A stretch of DNA of 28,683 nucleotides from Chara braunii. Taxonomy: Eukaryota > Streptophyta > Charophyceae > Charales > Characeae. The notes beneath the pieces are model-generated. The model made no database searches, was not told where the DNA came from, and saw only the letters and a program-made list of their open reading frames with translations. The stretch is from assembly GCA_003427395.1 (NCBI GenBank), contig BFEA01000036.1:1179745-1208427 (forward strand), written 5' to 3'. Positions within the stretch are counted from its first letter, which is position 1. The number at the start of each line of letters is the position of its first letter. The position numbers were made by a program, and so were the translations under genes. Positions 8,998-19,181 of the stretch are shown here, piece by piece.

Positions 8998-9067
8998 GGG
9001 GGCAATGGGAGTTGAACCCATGACCTCCTGAGTGTCGCTTAAACGCCTTACCAATTGAGTTACACCC
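8998..9067 (-). pseudogene. tRNA-like sequence 3 (best preserved)
   Basis: On the minus strand the T arm ATGGG-TTCAACT-CCCAT pairs perfectly. The ends GGGTG and the C-run CCCCC can form most of an acceptor stem. The D region (TAACTCAATTGGTAAGG) has an A-box-like core but a weak stem, and the anticodon stem does not pair. Probably a pseudogene or repeat head; B box GGTTCAACTCC is intact. Confidence 0.55.
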
Positions 9068-9195
9068 AGTAGGTCAATCTCTAGTTCGCTGGATCCCGAG
9101 CTACTTTAGTGTCCTCTAGCTACTTTGCTTAGATCCTTCCTCTAGTTTGTTTCCATATCAGTCTCCCGTGACCAAAATGAAAAACGGGCAATCAA
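9068..9195. other. Spacer, no feature seen
   Basis: Sequence between the tRNA-like group and the LINE 3' end; nothing recognised. Confidence 0.5.
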
Positions 9196-9499
9196 GTGTT
9201 TACACTAGACATGCCCAATCTCTACCCTTCCTCCTTGCAAAATCATTCTTTGAGGAGTGGTCTCTCCAAGTTTTCTACTGAATCAATCATACCTTGGAGG
9301 CACGAGGTTTCACGGAACCATGCTATTTTATCGAATCTCGTTGTGGAAGTGGCCACCTTACGCCTCTCGTCTACCAAAATAGTTGTACGTAGGCCTCGAA
9401 GAAAGGTCACCCGTAGATTTTTATTCGGTCAGTCGTTGTCGTCAAACACTCCGTCGTTCTTTGTCGCCAAATGGTTGCGAAGCCCACGAATCTTATAGT

Positions 9500-9860
9500 T
9501 TAGGCCATGTAGATCCATCCTTTAGAGATAGGCCAACTCTCTGGAACCCCACCTAGGAGGACACAATTTTTGGTCCATTGGAAAGTTGGGTAAGAATCTT
9601 TCTCCCAAAACTTGGCAATCCATTTTCCCAACCGTGTAGGCATTGCCAGTGGACAGTCCCACCAGAGGTGGACTGTGGACTCAAAAGCCCAATTACATCT
9701 TTTGCAAGTCGGATCGACCCTCAGGCCATTTTCCACCAACCAAACCGCAGACGGGGATGCCCTCAGTGACAGAAGCCACATGATAGCAACTTGCCTTCGA
9801 TAAGCAATTACCTTTAATTGCTCCGATCAACTAAGCAACACTTTGCTTATGTCTTTGTCC
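9500..9860 (-). pseudogene. LINE zf-RVT domain (relic)
   Basis: The minus-strand frame contains CKRCNWAFESTVHLWWDC, the C-x2-C ... E-x3-H-x4-C pattern of the zf-RVT zinc-binding region. That region follows reverse transcriptase in plant LINE ORF2 proteins. It is preceded by MWLLSLRASP-type sequence and followed by FWEKDSYPTFQWTKNCVLLG, as in the family. The tail below 9490 reads in the same direction and includes GLRNHLATKNDGVFDD and LRTTILVDERRKVA, resembling the C-terminal end of such proteins, but with stops. It is a relic with no complete ORF. Confidence 0.78.
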
Positions 9861-10399
9861 TCTAGGTCAATCCGTTGTGGTTGGCGAGCTCTAGCTGTTA
9901 CCACCGGTAATTTCACAGGCATAATTAAATGATATCCGATTATCTGGTGGCAGTCCAAAAGCCTCAGGGTTTTCTCATGCTTGCGTCACGCCCTTCATTC
10001 TCACTGTTTTGGATCTATTTGCAATTTAGGTACAGGTTTACAGTTATCAAAGATTATGCACGAAATGTTACATGAGTCATCTATGTTCAAAAAAACTCTC
10101 ACCCGTATGAGTTACAAGCCTACCAACTGTTGGATAATTTATGGGTCGCACTGTGAAAGATCGTTGGTCAGTCAGCTATCACAGATCCACTTCCTATTTG
10201 TTTAAATTTCCATAAGTTTCTACATGCGGTCCTCAAGAGTGACTTTGCTGTATAACCACGTATCGAAAAAATCTACCTCATTAAGGTCAATTAGGGTTTT
10301 CCATATCTCGGGGATGACATGCATGATAAAATGCTTCATGACAACAACATACCAAAGTCTGCCAAGTTTTCCTTAAAGTTGATCGTCAGATAGCCACTA

Positions 10400-10657
10400 T
10401 CACATCACATCGTCATATAAGTCTCTGATCCTATGTACACCCTGTTCGATCCACGGGCGACCAAAACTAGATGAGGCTGAATCAACCTTAATCCAGTCAT
10501 CGTGTGGCAGTCTGATATGAGGGTTTTCAAAGATTGGTTGAGCAATACTTCTCATTTGACGCATGAACCATACATTGGGCTGCAGTTTCTTCCAAGCTTG
10601 AACGATGGCAAGCCAAAAAGGCGATTTAAGGTTCATTCGAACGATTAGGGGGGGCAA
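10400..10657 (-). pseudogene. LINE segment between RT and zf-RVT (relic)
   Basis: An 85-residue minus-strand frame reads FWLAIVQAWKKLQPNV and AQPIFENPHIRLPHDDW, then RIRDLYDDV. This order (AWxxL, 'PIF.NP.I', 'DLYD') is characteristic of the stretch between RT and zf-RVT in plant LINEs. It lies upstream, in the same orientation, of the zf-RVT relic at 9500-9860, consistent with one element. Confidence 0.65.
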
Positions 10658-10659
10658 CG

Positions 10660-11160
10660 GCCGCCGGAACGCTAGTACTGCGTTGTATTGCGCTATCGAT
10701 GGGCAACCAAGTTACTGAACTGAAGTTACCGTTAGCAATAGTCTGGTGGTAGTGAGTCCGGTGACGAATTGTAATACAAGGTCCATCTCCATCGCTCAAA
10801 TTGCACCACCAGGTCTCGGACTATGGTTGGTGGCCCCAGGAAAGTGTCGTGGTCGTACCTCCCCCTTGAGTCAGGGAGCGCATGCCTTCGTGCTCAAGAC
10901 ACTCAACATCTTGGTGACCCCTTCAAGTTATCAACTACTATGCATAATCTCATCTTGACACTCCTTAATCGAGAAGACTTATTTTCTTCTTCACATCATG
11001 TCATTGTCCTGGTTGCCCTCATCGGCGTGGATGCTTGGATTTTAGCGTAATTCGTAACGAGGATAACTTCCGATGCGGAATGTCCTCAAATTCAGGCAAA
11101 ATTCTTTCTGTTGTATTACAATTGGGGAGATAGGATTGTGCGACTTGGAACACAAGGTAG
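10660..11160. other. No recognisable feature
   Basis: Unique-looking sequence with 70-90 residue frames on both strands that contain no domain I recognise. Composition is balanced. Confidence 0.5.
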
Positions 11161-11950
11161 GCTAACGACATATTTTGACTAAAGGAGAAGCAAAATGGGT
11201 AATGAGGGTGGAAGATCTCGTTCGGACCATCCGAAGTTTTGAAAGTCGGAAGCTGCAAGGAATAGAAGATCGTAGACGGAACCAATCTATATGGCTATGC
11301 CAAGAGAGTTGCGTTCAGTCGACGCTGGTCACGGTACCACTTATGACCATGATGTGCTAGCATTATACGTAACAGGATTTCGGGTGGGCAGGGAGTTTTA
11401 TAATTAGGAACCGCCAATTTTTTGCTTAGGGCCAATCGCCTTTCTTAATATTGTTTATCAAGAAAATTGTTTTCCTTTGTAGTTCGGTAATACTGCGTTG
11501 ACCACCTTTAGCGACCCAAGTGTTTGTACCTTGTTGCACGTGGTAGCACGCGTACTCACAGTTTCGACGTACTTTTGAGATAGCCCATAACTGCATAAGA
11601 GGTTATCACTACGAAGAACAACTCATGTGACAAGGAGTTCAAGACAAACGTTGTTCTCCGATTTCGGAGGGGGAGAATATTAAATGGGAGGAAGGCAAGG
11701 GGACAATTCGTTTGCACATCGGGGATTCTTTGAAGGTGGGAGTTGCAAGGAGTGAGTGATCGGAGACGTATCCAAGATAGTAGTGTTCGGCATGTAGGAC
11801 TAGTCAGAGTCGTCTCACTTGATTCTCTCGTTGACATATTGTGCTCGCTCCATGACAACTTGAGATGAGGGCGGGAAAGGAGCTTCACTGATTGAGTAGG
11901 AACCAGCAACGGTCTGTTTAAGGTCAATCGCTTCTCAATGTCTGTATCCC
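11161..11950. repeat. Strongly diverged direct repeat, spacing about 470 bp
   Basis: Segments at about 11215-11290 and 11690-11770 align as (t/c)cgttcggaccatccgaag-like followed by gaaagtcggaagctgcaagg versus gaaggtgggagttgcaagga, then atcggagacg-type. A second pair aligns at 11385-11460 and 11873-11945 (gggtgggcagggagt ... aggaaccgcc ... gggccaatcgcctttc versus gggcgggaaaggagct ... aggaaccagc ... aggtcaatcgcttctc). The order and spacing are conserved, so this is an old tandem duplication or two old copies of one repeat. Confidence 0.6.
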
Positions 11951-12009
11951 CTCAACCCCCTCCCTCCTTTCTGTTCCCTAAATGTCGTCACCAACCTGAT
12001 TACCAAGTG

Positions 12010-12011
<2 letters not shown>

Positions 12012-12056
<45 letters not shown>
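12012..12056. repeat. (AG)n microsatellite
   Basis: About 22 uninterrupted AG dinucleotides. Confidence 0.98.
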
Positions 12057-12059
<3 letters not shown>

Positions 12060-13510
12060 ATTGGTGTTAGGTTCTGCAAGGATGTAGGAATGACACATTG
12101 GCGAAACACCTCGCAGGAGTTGGACAGGGATAGATGAAATGTTTATAGATAAGTCGAATACATGCAGTGGTAATTCTAAGGCTAATAACCTGATGTAGAA
12201 AAATAGTTGCGAGTTATTAGTCGGATCGGAATTGAAAGCGAGTACGTAATTCCTCAACACGAAGACACAAAAGGCAAACCCTAAGTGTAATCGGGCTAAA
12301 TGGTCTTCCATGCTGGTGGGAAGCTAGGAGTAACGAAAGTAGCCCCTATAAATCACTACAGGCTAAGAAAAGTTAATTGGTCACGTGCGGAGTCAAACTC
12401 TGGGCTTAAGGAGGTGGCATGTCTACTTCACCAAGAAAATAAACTCGAATGCGAAAGCAGATAATTTCTCAAACTTTCTTATCGAACTTTTTCAGTGTAA
12501 TCAGGAAATCGAGGTCTTTTTACAATTCATCGGGTGGCAGTATAGGAAAAAATCCACAACAACTAGTACCATTTGGTCAAAATTGACATTTTTTAATTTT
12601 TTGAACGAAATTGAAACCGAGTTTCGTCGCCAAAACCTCATCCAAACATAATGGGTTCGCACCTCCCAACACTAGGGAAGGCTGAAAATCACAGTTGCAT
12701 CTAACACTTAGGTGGACCTAACACTGCATATACAGGTTGGTCATAAGGAATCTCTTGACCACTCCCATGAGCACACCTTAGGAGGAGATAGCTTGCAAAA
12801 GGTTTCTCTCCCAAAAAAACGCACGAATCAACGAGGCAACTAACGAGAAAAATGCATCCAAAACAGTCAATCGATCACTTTTTCCCAAGGGTTTCACAGG
12901 GGCGGGAGAGGCTGTTGTTTCAGGCTAACTATCTCGAACAATATGGAAAGGAAAGATAAAAGTATCTTTTATGATCATGATTAGGGCCCCATGATACTTA
13001 CCTTTAGATAAACTAAGGGTACATTGGGTTTGCCAGTTGTCAAGGTGGATGGTCAACCAACCGAACTCACAATCCTGGGGAATGTGAGGAAGATCATCAA
13101 AGAGCTTGGCCAATGCAGATCTTGTTCGACCCAAGCATGGGCAGGCATGCGATTGACATACCGACGGGGAAAAAAATAAATTTGTATACTATTTCGTTGC
13201 GCATCCACATTTATGATGAATTAAAAGAAAATTTACATGCCCTCTATTTACACTGGGTAGCCATCTCGAAGTTCACTAATCATAACAACAAAAACCTGCA
13301 GTCTATGTAACTCATGGAAGGATTATCAACAAAAGTGATTGTGGATTGAAGGCCCCTAACTGCTCTGAAGGAGTTCGTTCTTTGAGAGCAATTCGGAGCT
13401 CAGATGAAGAGTCTGTGGACTCTCATTGAGATATCTACAATACCCGAAGAGAACAAACACAAAAAAATAGTAGGAGATTAATAGCGCGGTGGTTCGGTAA
13501 GACTAGAAAA
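12060..13510 (+). other. Non-coding or remnant of LINE ORF1 upstream of the plus-strand LINE
   Basis: Frames of 65-90 residues occur on the plus strand (12385-12651 and 13113-13310), just upstream of the LINE endonuclease. Their position would fit ORF1 of that element, and the second includes the phrase ILFDPSMGRHAIDIPTGK. I do not see a conserved ORF1 domain or zinc knuckle, so this is positional inference only. Confidence 0.3.
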
Positions 13511-13530
13511 TGGTATTGCTAAGCCGCTTT

Positions 13531-14125
13531 ATAATAGCCTGTTGGAACTTGCGAGGACTTAGAGATTCCTTGTACCGAGGGGGGAAAAAAATTGGTTTCA
13601 TGGAGCCATACGCAAAAGGTACACATTGTGTGTATCCAGGACACTGTCAAAGTTGAATCTTAAGAAGATTAATCACGTTCATGTCTGGGGACGAGGCCCG
13701 CAATTCTGGACCTTAATAAATGGCACCAGTGGAGGAATGGGAATACTATTTCAAAAAACCTTAGATGTTGACATTATAGATAGTTTGCATATTTTTAGGG
13801 TCGGTTTGTATGAATTAAATTTGCAGTAGGAGCAGACGATTGGACAAACATGTCAATTTATACCCTCACATATTACCGGGATTTTTTTTTTTTTGTTAAG
13901 AAATTACCCTCGTTTATTCTAGACATTGATAACTTAATCATAGCAACAAACTATAATATAGTTCTGTTGTATGGACTGCGATCCCTGGTAGCCACCACCA
14001 TTAGACAAGACACCTATATCTTAAACGAGTTTATGACCATCCATGAATTTGCATATATCTACCTCTCCATGAACCCGGTCAACCTGGGCTACATATGGTT
14101 TGGATCACCAACAAACACTTACTAA
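13531..14125 (+). pseudogene. LINE endonuclease domain (relic)
   Basis: Starts with IIACWNLRGLRDSLYR, the N-terminal strand of apurinic-type LINE endonucleases (usually WN.RGL). It continues with GTSGGMGILFQK (at 13722), a family hallmark, and a LIIATNYNIV segment where the GDFN box should be. It then reads FAYIYLSMNPVNLGYIWFGSP, matching the '..L.GYTW' region. The key Asp-Phe-Asn box is altered. At least three frame changes or stops separate the parts. In a living element this nuclease nicks the target DNA to prime reverse transcription. Confidence 0.72.
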
Positions 14126-15084
14126 CCAGAACCTAAAAGAAAACTTGACTTCTTTTTGGAAAGAGGAGTCGCCTGCGAACGATGTATAAGTGCACAAATT
14201 CATGTAGAGACCATCTTCGACCACTAGTACCCGGTAATAACATAAATCATTGTGTTGGACCAGGAAGAGAAACATCGTGGAACCTTTAGATTGAATACTT
14301 CTCATCCAAGAATCATTGTTTGCATCTATAAACATATGCACGGGTAGCAAACGACCAATAATTTATCCAGTGAAGAAAAACAGAGTGGACGTGGGGCTGA
14401 GAATATTACAATCTGCCCTTAGCATTTTTTCTCAGATCAAGGTTGGAAATCGTAACTTGAAGGAGCAAGAAATTCTAAGAAAAATTAGAGAGGCCGGGAC
14501 ATTTTTTAGGATAAACGCTTATGTAGACTGCTACTAGTCCAAAATTAGGAAAGATTTCCTACAAGAACTAGAGATGCTAGAGAGTTGATGACAACAACAG
14601 TGGCTTGAATGGCTAAAGGTAAAAGGGATAGTAAATTTTGACTGCATGACCAAAATGATATTCCGATTACTTTTTCTAAGGATCTTAAAATAGTTGTTTA
14701 AGAAATTGTCACACCCATTCTTAGATGCTCAAATTGCTACCTCGACAATTGAAATGCACTGATATGCAGTCAACTACTGAACTACTTTAAATATATCCTC
14801 ACTACCTATAAACCAAATGACTCATTTGAGATAAAACTTTCAGCATACTTGGACTCTTAGAGGCATAGGACTGTCCACCTAGGCCAGACTGAATTTAGAT
14901 AGACCTTTGAACTTGGGTGAACTCAAATATGTTGCAAGTCAAATGGTGTTAGAAAAATGTTGGGGGTTGGATAGTTTGCCGATAGAACTATTAATCTCCA
15001 CATGACATTCTACGAGTTTTTTCCTCCAACAAGTCTATAATAATCTTCTCATAGGCAAATATCTATCTTCAAGCTGGGTTAAAG

Positions 15085-16000
15085 GTGTCATTACACTACC
15101 GTAACTCTACAAAAAGGTGGATAAAAGAGACGTGCGCACTTGAAGACCTATCTTTCAACTATCACATGACGTATAAGTTGTTATCTAAAACCTTAGTAAC
15201 CTTGAGACTGACCAGATGCCTGCCACAGTTAACAGAACATGAACAAGGAGTTTTTGTTCAAGGAAGATTAATTTTTTTGAACATATTATTAACAATCCAG
15301 ACTCTAGAAATAATTAGCAAAGAAAAGAGAAAAGTTGCAGTGGTGTTGTTAAATTTGAAAAAAACATATGACAAAGTTGGTTGAGCCTTCATCACAGCGA
15401 CCCTGCAATACATTAACTTTGGCTCATCCTTTTGTCTTTGGATTCAGACAATGCACTGACACTCAAGAGTCACAACAACAGTTAATGTGAACACAGACTG
15501 TCGGAGGATTTTTCAATGATACGATAACTCAAACATGGTTGCTTTCTAGCGCCCTTCTTATTCGTCATACAACTAGAAACATCCTTAGACAACATTCAAT
15601 ACAATGATACAATAGTCGGACTAAGACTAACTCGTACATTGCATATAAAATGCAGCCATAACATACAACCACATTGTAGCTTGTGCTAATACTCGAGAAT
15701 CCTTAGACGAGAGTAATTGACATCTTCAATAAGTTGGAATAAATTTGTATTTCTCCTCCCCCCACCCTTTGAATTGGTATCAGACTAGGGTATACAACGG
15801 GTACCAACTCAAAATTCAAAAAGGTTGTTTGACATTCAAGTCTCACTCTCTGACGCATCTTCAACTCAAGATTCTTTATTGTCCTCTAAGGTCGTATCAT
15901 AAAGTAGCAGTTGGAAAAAAACCTACTCTCTCGTTTATTGGAAGGGTTTTACCCTGTCTTCAACAACATTCACAATTCTCTGGTTTCGTTGTACTGTCTA
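15085..16000 (+). pseudogene. LINE reverse transcriptase (relic)
   Basis: The frame at 15085-15384 includes EQGVFVQGRLIFLNILL, the 'Q.GF..GR.I..N..L' region of LINE RT. VVLLNLKKTYDKVG follows, which is motif A with the usual catalytic Asp (LLDF.KAYD) reading Asn. The downstream YADD region survives only as ACANT near 15675. KKPTLSFIGRVLPCLQQ at about 15915-15970 matches the 'LS.AGR..L' segment after RT. Stops follow motif A directly. The enzyme cannot be made from this copy. Confidence 0.78.
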
Positions 16001-16136
16001 CCTTTTGGGCGAGGGGGCATACAAGGTTACACGCAAAGCTGCTGCCAGATACTTATGGAAACTCGAAGAAAACGACTCAGAGGATCGTGTATTCATGACC
16101 AAAATAGCGTGAGAATTGATCACAACAAGTAGAGAT

Positions 16137-16195
16137 CAAGGAGGATTGAACATCCTAGATCCAGACTGCATGATAAAGCATTGTTAGCTAGATGG
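16137..16195 (+). pseudogene. LINE post-RT 'GGLGI' segment (relic)
   Basis: Reads DQGGLNILDPDCMIKALLARW, the widely conserved 'GGLGI.D....N.ALL.KW' stretch between RT and zf-RVT in plant LINEs. It is in register with its neighbours on the plus strand but flanked by stops. Confidence 0.75.
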
Positions 16196-16744
16196 TCAGG
16201 TAAGGAAATGTTAGACCCCCAAAAAAAAAATATAGAAGCAAGTGGAGGAATACATTGTAGCTGTAGAATGAGACCTAGCAGTCCCAACAGATGTATGGAG
16301 ATGTCAGAAGATCCCCACCTATGTAAGAAAAATACCCAAATTTGAATGTAGACTGTGGAAAAACCTATTTTTTTGCATGAATTAAAGTCATTCCTAACGT
16401 CCGATTACAACCCATTACAAAAGCAGAAATCCTTCTCCACCACTTTTTGATAATCCTCTGATAGTCAAGGAATATCATAATTTTTTTCCACAGAAGACAC
16501 AACAGGAAACTTCGGTGAGGCTTGGATCTCTAGAGGAGTAATTCAGCTAAACGATATATGGATGAGATGAATTTTTATTGATGTCCTAAAGTTTAAGTTA
16601 ACAAGACTAAAAAACGTGCCCAACAACTATACAAAAATTTTAACAACGATCCCTAGAGAATGGATGGGAAACAACATGAACTAAAGAAACTCCTAGAACA
16701 GAGGATCGTCAGTTTCCTTTGGATGCAAACCCTATATTTGTTAC

Positions 16745-16990
16745 TAGGCAAATGAATGTTTTTGGCGCTTGCCCTCGATGTTACTAGGCATGGGAAACAT
16801 CGCCCCATGTATGGATACACTGCCCTTTTTGTGTCGTAATTTGGCACTAGTGGAGGAAAAACTGGGAAGCCTTCTTAGTTGAAGCCTTCCCTTGAACGAA
16901 CATCAGGGTGGGGGTAAATCGATCAAGATGTATCATCATGAATGCGATCTGGAAAGCTCGGAATGACGCACTCTTAAAGGAACTACTCAT
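16745..16990 (+). pseudogene. LINE zf-RVT domain and tail (relic)
   Basis: CPRCY, AWETSPHVWIHCPF reproduces the C-x2-C...E-x3-H-x4-C zinc pattern, with one stop inside. It is followed at 16937-16985 by MNAIWKARNDALLKE, the 'AIW..RN' element that follows zf-RVT. The same domain pair appears in the minus-strand LINE at 9500, so the two copies are related at the family level. Confidence 0.78.
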
Positions 16991-17220
16991 AGGCAAGGGT
17001 TAACTACATGTATAAATTCGGAAACATATACGATACACGATTCTTGTTGACAGGGTGCATTTTGGTTTATCAAAACCTGGGCAAGGAACTGCCAACTTCC
17101 CCGATTGGATGATTCATAGAGAGTGATTCTGGGTCCCTCGCTTATCAAGAAGCTTCAAAGACGACAAACCTGCGAGCGGAAAACCACAATGGTAGACAAT
17201 TATTATAGCTAAACCAAAAC

Positions 17221-17589
17221 GTTATGGCCAACATAAAAAAGAGGTTGTGTTCGCAGCCCGTCAGGGGTGCGTTTTATGCCCCTGAGACATTTTTTTGTCG
17301 TCGTTCTTTTCCTTAGTTATACCAGTCGTTTATTCGGGCCCATTGGTCGTTGAAAGACTGGTAAAATGAAAGGCACAGACGTTTAGGGGGACGCGGCAGT
17401 TCAAGCAAGTGCAGGACCGGTAGCTGCCCGTGGCATTAGGGCCTTGATTTTCGAATCTGAAACGTTGTGGACGCAGGCCCTTTGGTCGAAAAATCGAAAC
17501 GGTGTCGGGTGCACCCGTTCCCTCAAGGTCGCACCCGTTCCCTCTCGACTGGAAGGCGCAGGCGGGTCCAATCTTGCAATTTTCGAGCG
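17221..17589. other. No gene recognised
   Basis: Contains a small hairpin (caggggtgcgttttatgcccctg at 17263-17285) and a locally repeated cgcacccgttccct (about 17510 and 17530). Minus-strand frames of 79 and 120 residues overlap in different registers, without motifs. Confidence 0.5.
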
Positions 17590-17970
17590 CCAACTTTGGC
17601 GATTTTTCGTACGCAGAATAATTGGAGAAAAGATCTGCAAATTTGATATCAGGTAGGGCAGGTCGTGATATTTCGAGAAAAAATATCAACAAAATAAAAT
17701 AAAATCGTTTAGACCATGAAATAATTGACGCGCCAATTCGTCACTTTTTCCATTTTTGGTACACGACAACTTGTGGGCCAACGGGAAAAGTACCCCTATT
17801 TCAAAGATTTTTCACGCTCAGAAGAACTCGTAAACAAGTCTGAAAGTATGAGGGTTCTGTAGATTTGGTGATGATCTTTTCAGGAAAAATGTTTAAAAAA
17901 ATAAAAAAAATTGTCTCAACGACGAAATAGCTTATAGCGCAAATTCATCCCATTTTCCATATTCACCACT
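17590..17970. repeat. Diverged direct repeat, period about 207 bp
   Basis: The stretch around 17650-17750 (tgatatttcgagaaaaaata ... aaaataaaatcg ... gcgccaattcgtc...ttttcca) aligns with 17860-17965 (tgatcttttcaggaaaaatg ... aaaaaaattgtc ... gcgcaaattcatcccattttcca). It looks like an old duplication of a non-coding segment. Confidence 0.55.
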
Positions 17971-18214
17971 CCGCCGGTTCTCCACTCTGTGCTACTGGTA
18001 GCCCTCATGGACCTGTGCTACCGGTCCCCCGAATTTCCAACGTCGGGTAGAGTGGTGGTTTGAATTCGAAGCCTGTTGTGGTCGAAATCGAAACAGGCCA
18101 AAAGCAGCGGCGGCCGCTCCCGTTCCCTATGCGTTCACAAAGTGATAGTCTCCCTATGTGCGCCGGGAACGTGGTGCCTTATCGATCGAGGCGTTTTGAT
18201 AAAGTGGCGCCGCG

Positions 18215-18221
<7 letters not shown>

Positions 18222-18259
<38 letters not shown>

Positions 18260-18261
18260 TC

Positions 18262-18322
<61 letters not shown>
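18222..18322. repeat. (CT)n followed by (CA)n microsatellite
   Basis: A CT run (18222-18247) joins a CA-rich run that becomes pure (CA)n to about 18320. The Ser-Leu/His-Thr open frame across it is an artefact. Confidence 0.97.
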
Positions 18323-18326
<4 letters not shown>

Positions 18327-18860
18327 GGGTAATAACCAGACTGAGGGAGAGGTCAGAATTTACAGTCGGGAGTCCCCCTATTTTCGGGGTTCAAGGTAAG
18401 AGCCCTGAATTCTGTTTCCCTGGCGGATACGAAACAGATTCTCATATCTTAAACCGATATATTGTTTTGTGGTTTTTGTTTTTTGTTTTTTGTTTTTATT
18501 TTTTTGTTTCTTTGTCTGTTTTTTTCATGCGCTTACCCGTGGACCCACCCGTCCGCCCCGCCCCCTAGTCAGTGACTAGTCCCAAGAGCCACCCCATTGT
18601 TTTACCAACCACTATATGGGGATCTACTTTGTACATCGCATAGGACGAAGCCACTTGAGGATGATCTCTGCGGAGTCATTTTTTTGGGACTTGGTGTCTA
18701 TACCGATACGCGTAGCTAGACGTATATAGGACTAAATTCCATTAGATAATGACGAACCCAGCCTCTCGAATCCCACCGAAAGGGGGAATCACTCGGGATT
18801 GCCCATACTATTCTCTATTATCTTTCTCTCATTGTTTTTGTTTTTCTTTTCTCCTCTCTT
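18323..18860. other. No gene recognised; T-rich stretches
   Basis: Contains a tttttgttttttgttttt run near 18475-18530. Nothing recognisable as a gene, tRNA or transposon end. Confidence 0.5.
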
Positions 18861-18984
18861 TTTCTGTTGATTTCATCTCCATATATACGTGAATTTTTAC
18901 CAGTTATAGCATGTACACTGCTAGTCTGTTTTGTATACGATTGGTTGTAATTCCTTCTATGGAGAGCAAGTTGACTGTCCAGCT
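18810..18984 (+). promoter_or_regulatory. Possible plant-type core promoter and 5' UTR
   Basis: A pyrimidine-rich stretch (about 18815-18875) is followed by catatatacg with TATATA at about 18882. A short leader then runs to an ATG in good context (agctATGGCG) at 18985. Y-patch plus TATA is a plant promoter arrangement, but the motifs are short and could be chance. Confidence 0.3.
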
Positions 18985-19181
18985 ATGGCGGATTGGGACT
19001 TCACGACCGGAGCGGAGGAGGACTTACCGATAACGCTGGAGCCTGAGGAGGAAATCGAGGCGGAAGAAGCGGTATATGGTCCTTGGATCTCCTCTCTCTG
19101 TGGTTGTATGGGGAATGACCGTCTGTGTAATGGATGTGCTTTTTGCAGGAAAGTAACCCCTCTGATGAGCCGGTTGAGTGA
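18985..19181 (+). CDS. Candidate two-exon gene for a 39-residue acidic peptide
   Basis: From ATG 18985 (context agctATGGCG) 29 codons read MADWDFTTGAEEDLPITLEP and then an EEEIEAEEA run, ending exactly before a GTATAT donor at 19072. A pyrimidine-rich acceptor (gctttttgcag) ends at 19148. Joining the two in phase continues ESNPSDEPVE and a TGA at 19179-19181. The 77-base intron and the continued acidic composition across the junction favour this model. Unspliced, the frame changes to a Cys-rich, basic sequence and runs to 19332. I do not recognise a family. It could instead be the first exon of a larger gene or chance, and transcript evidence would settle it. Confidence 0.3.

Larger units (their letters stand above)
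9196..10657 (-). mobile_element. 5'-truncated LINE (non-LTR retrotransposon), 3' portion
   Basis: The minus strand carries the last part of a plant L1-type ORF2. The order runs from high to low coordinates: a post-RT segment (10657-10400), a zf-RVT domain (9781-9500) and a tail segment (about 9490-9200). RT and endonuclease are missing, and no homology is visible above about 10660, which fits the usual 5' truncation of LINEs. Stops and frameshifts separate the pieces. I could not identify a poly(A) tail or target duplication, so the borders are approximate. Confidence 0.75.
13511..17200 (+). mobile_element. Nearly full-length but decayed LINE (L1-type)
   Basis: Plus-strand pieces occur in the order of a plant L1-clade ORF2: endonuclease (13531-14125), RT (about 15090-16000), post-RT GGLNILD segment (16137-16195), zf-RVT (16766-16850) and an IWKARN-type tail (16937-16985). 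Every piece is in a short frame cut by stops or frameshifts. The RT catalytic boxes are damaged, so the copy is dead. Borders are not defined: I see no target duplication, and the poly(A) end is uncertain. It lies in the opposite orientation to the truncated LINE at 9196-10657. Confidence 0.8.

Noticed and set aside
8998-9067. Functional tRNA gene
   Set aside because: The T arm is good, but the anticodon stem does not pair and base 33 is not U by alignment, so I list it as tRNA-like only.
12376-12430. Fourth tRNA-like sequence (gagtcaaactctggg)
   Set aside because: Only a weak B-box resemblance, with no A box or stems.
18060-18332. 90-residue frame ending in Ser-Leu and His-Thr repeats
   Set aside because: It is created by the CT and CA microsatellites.
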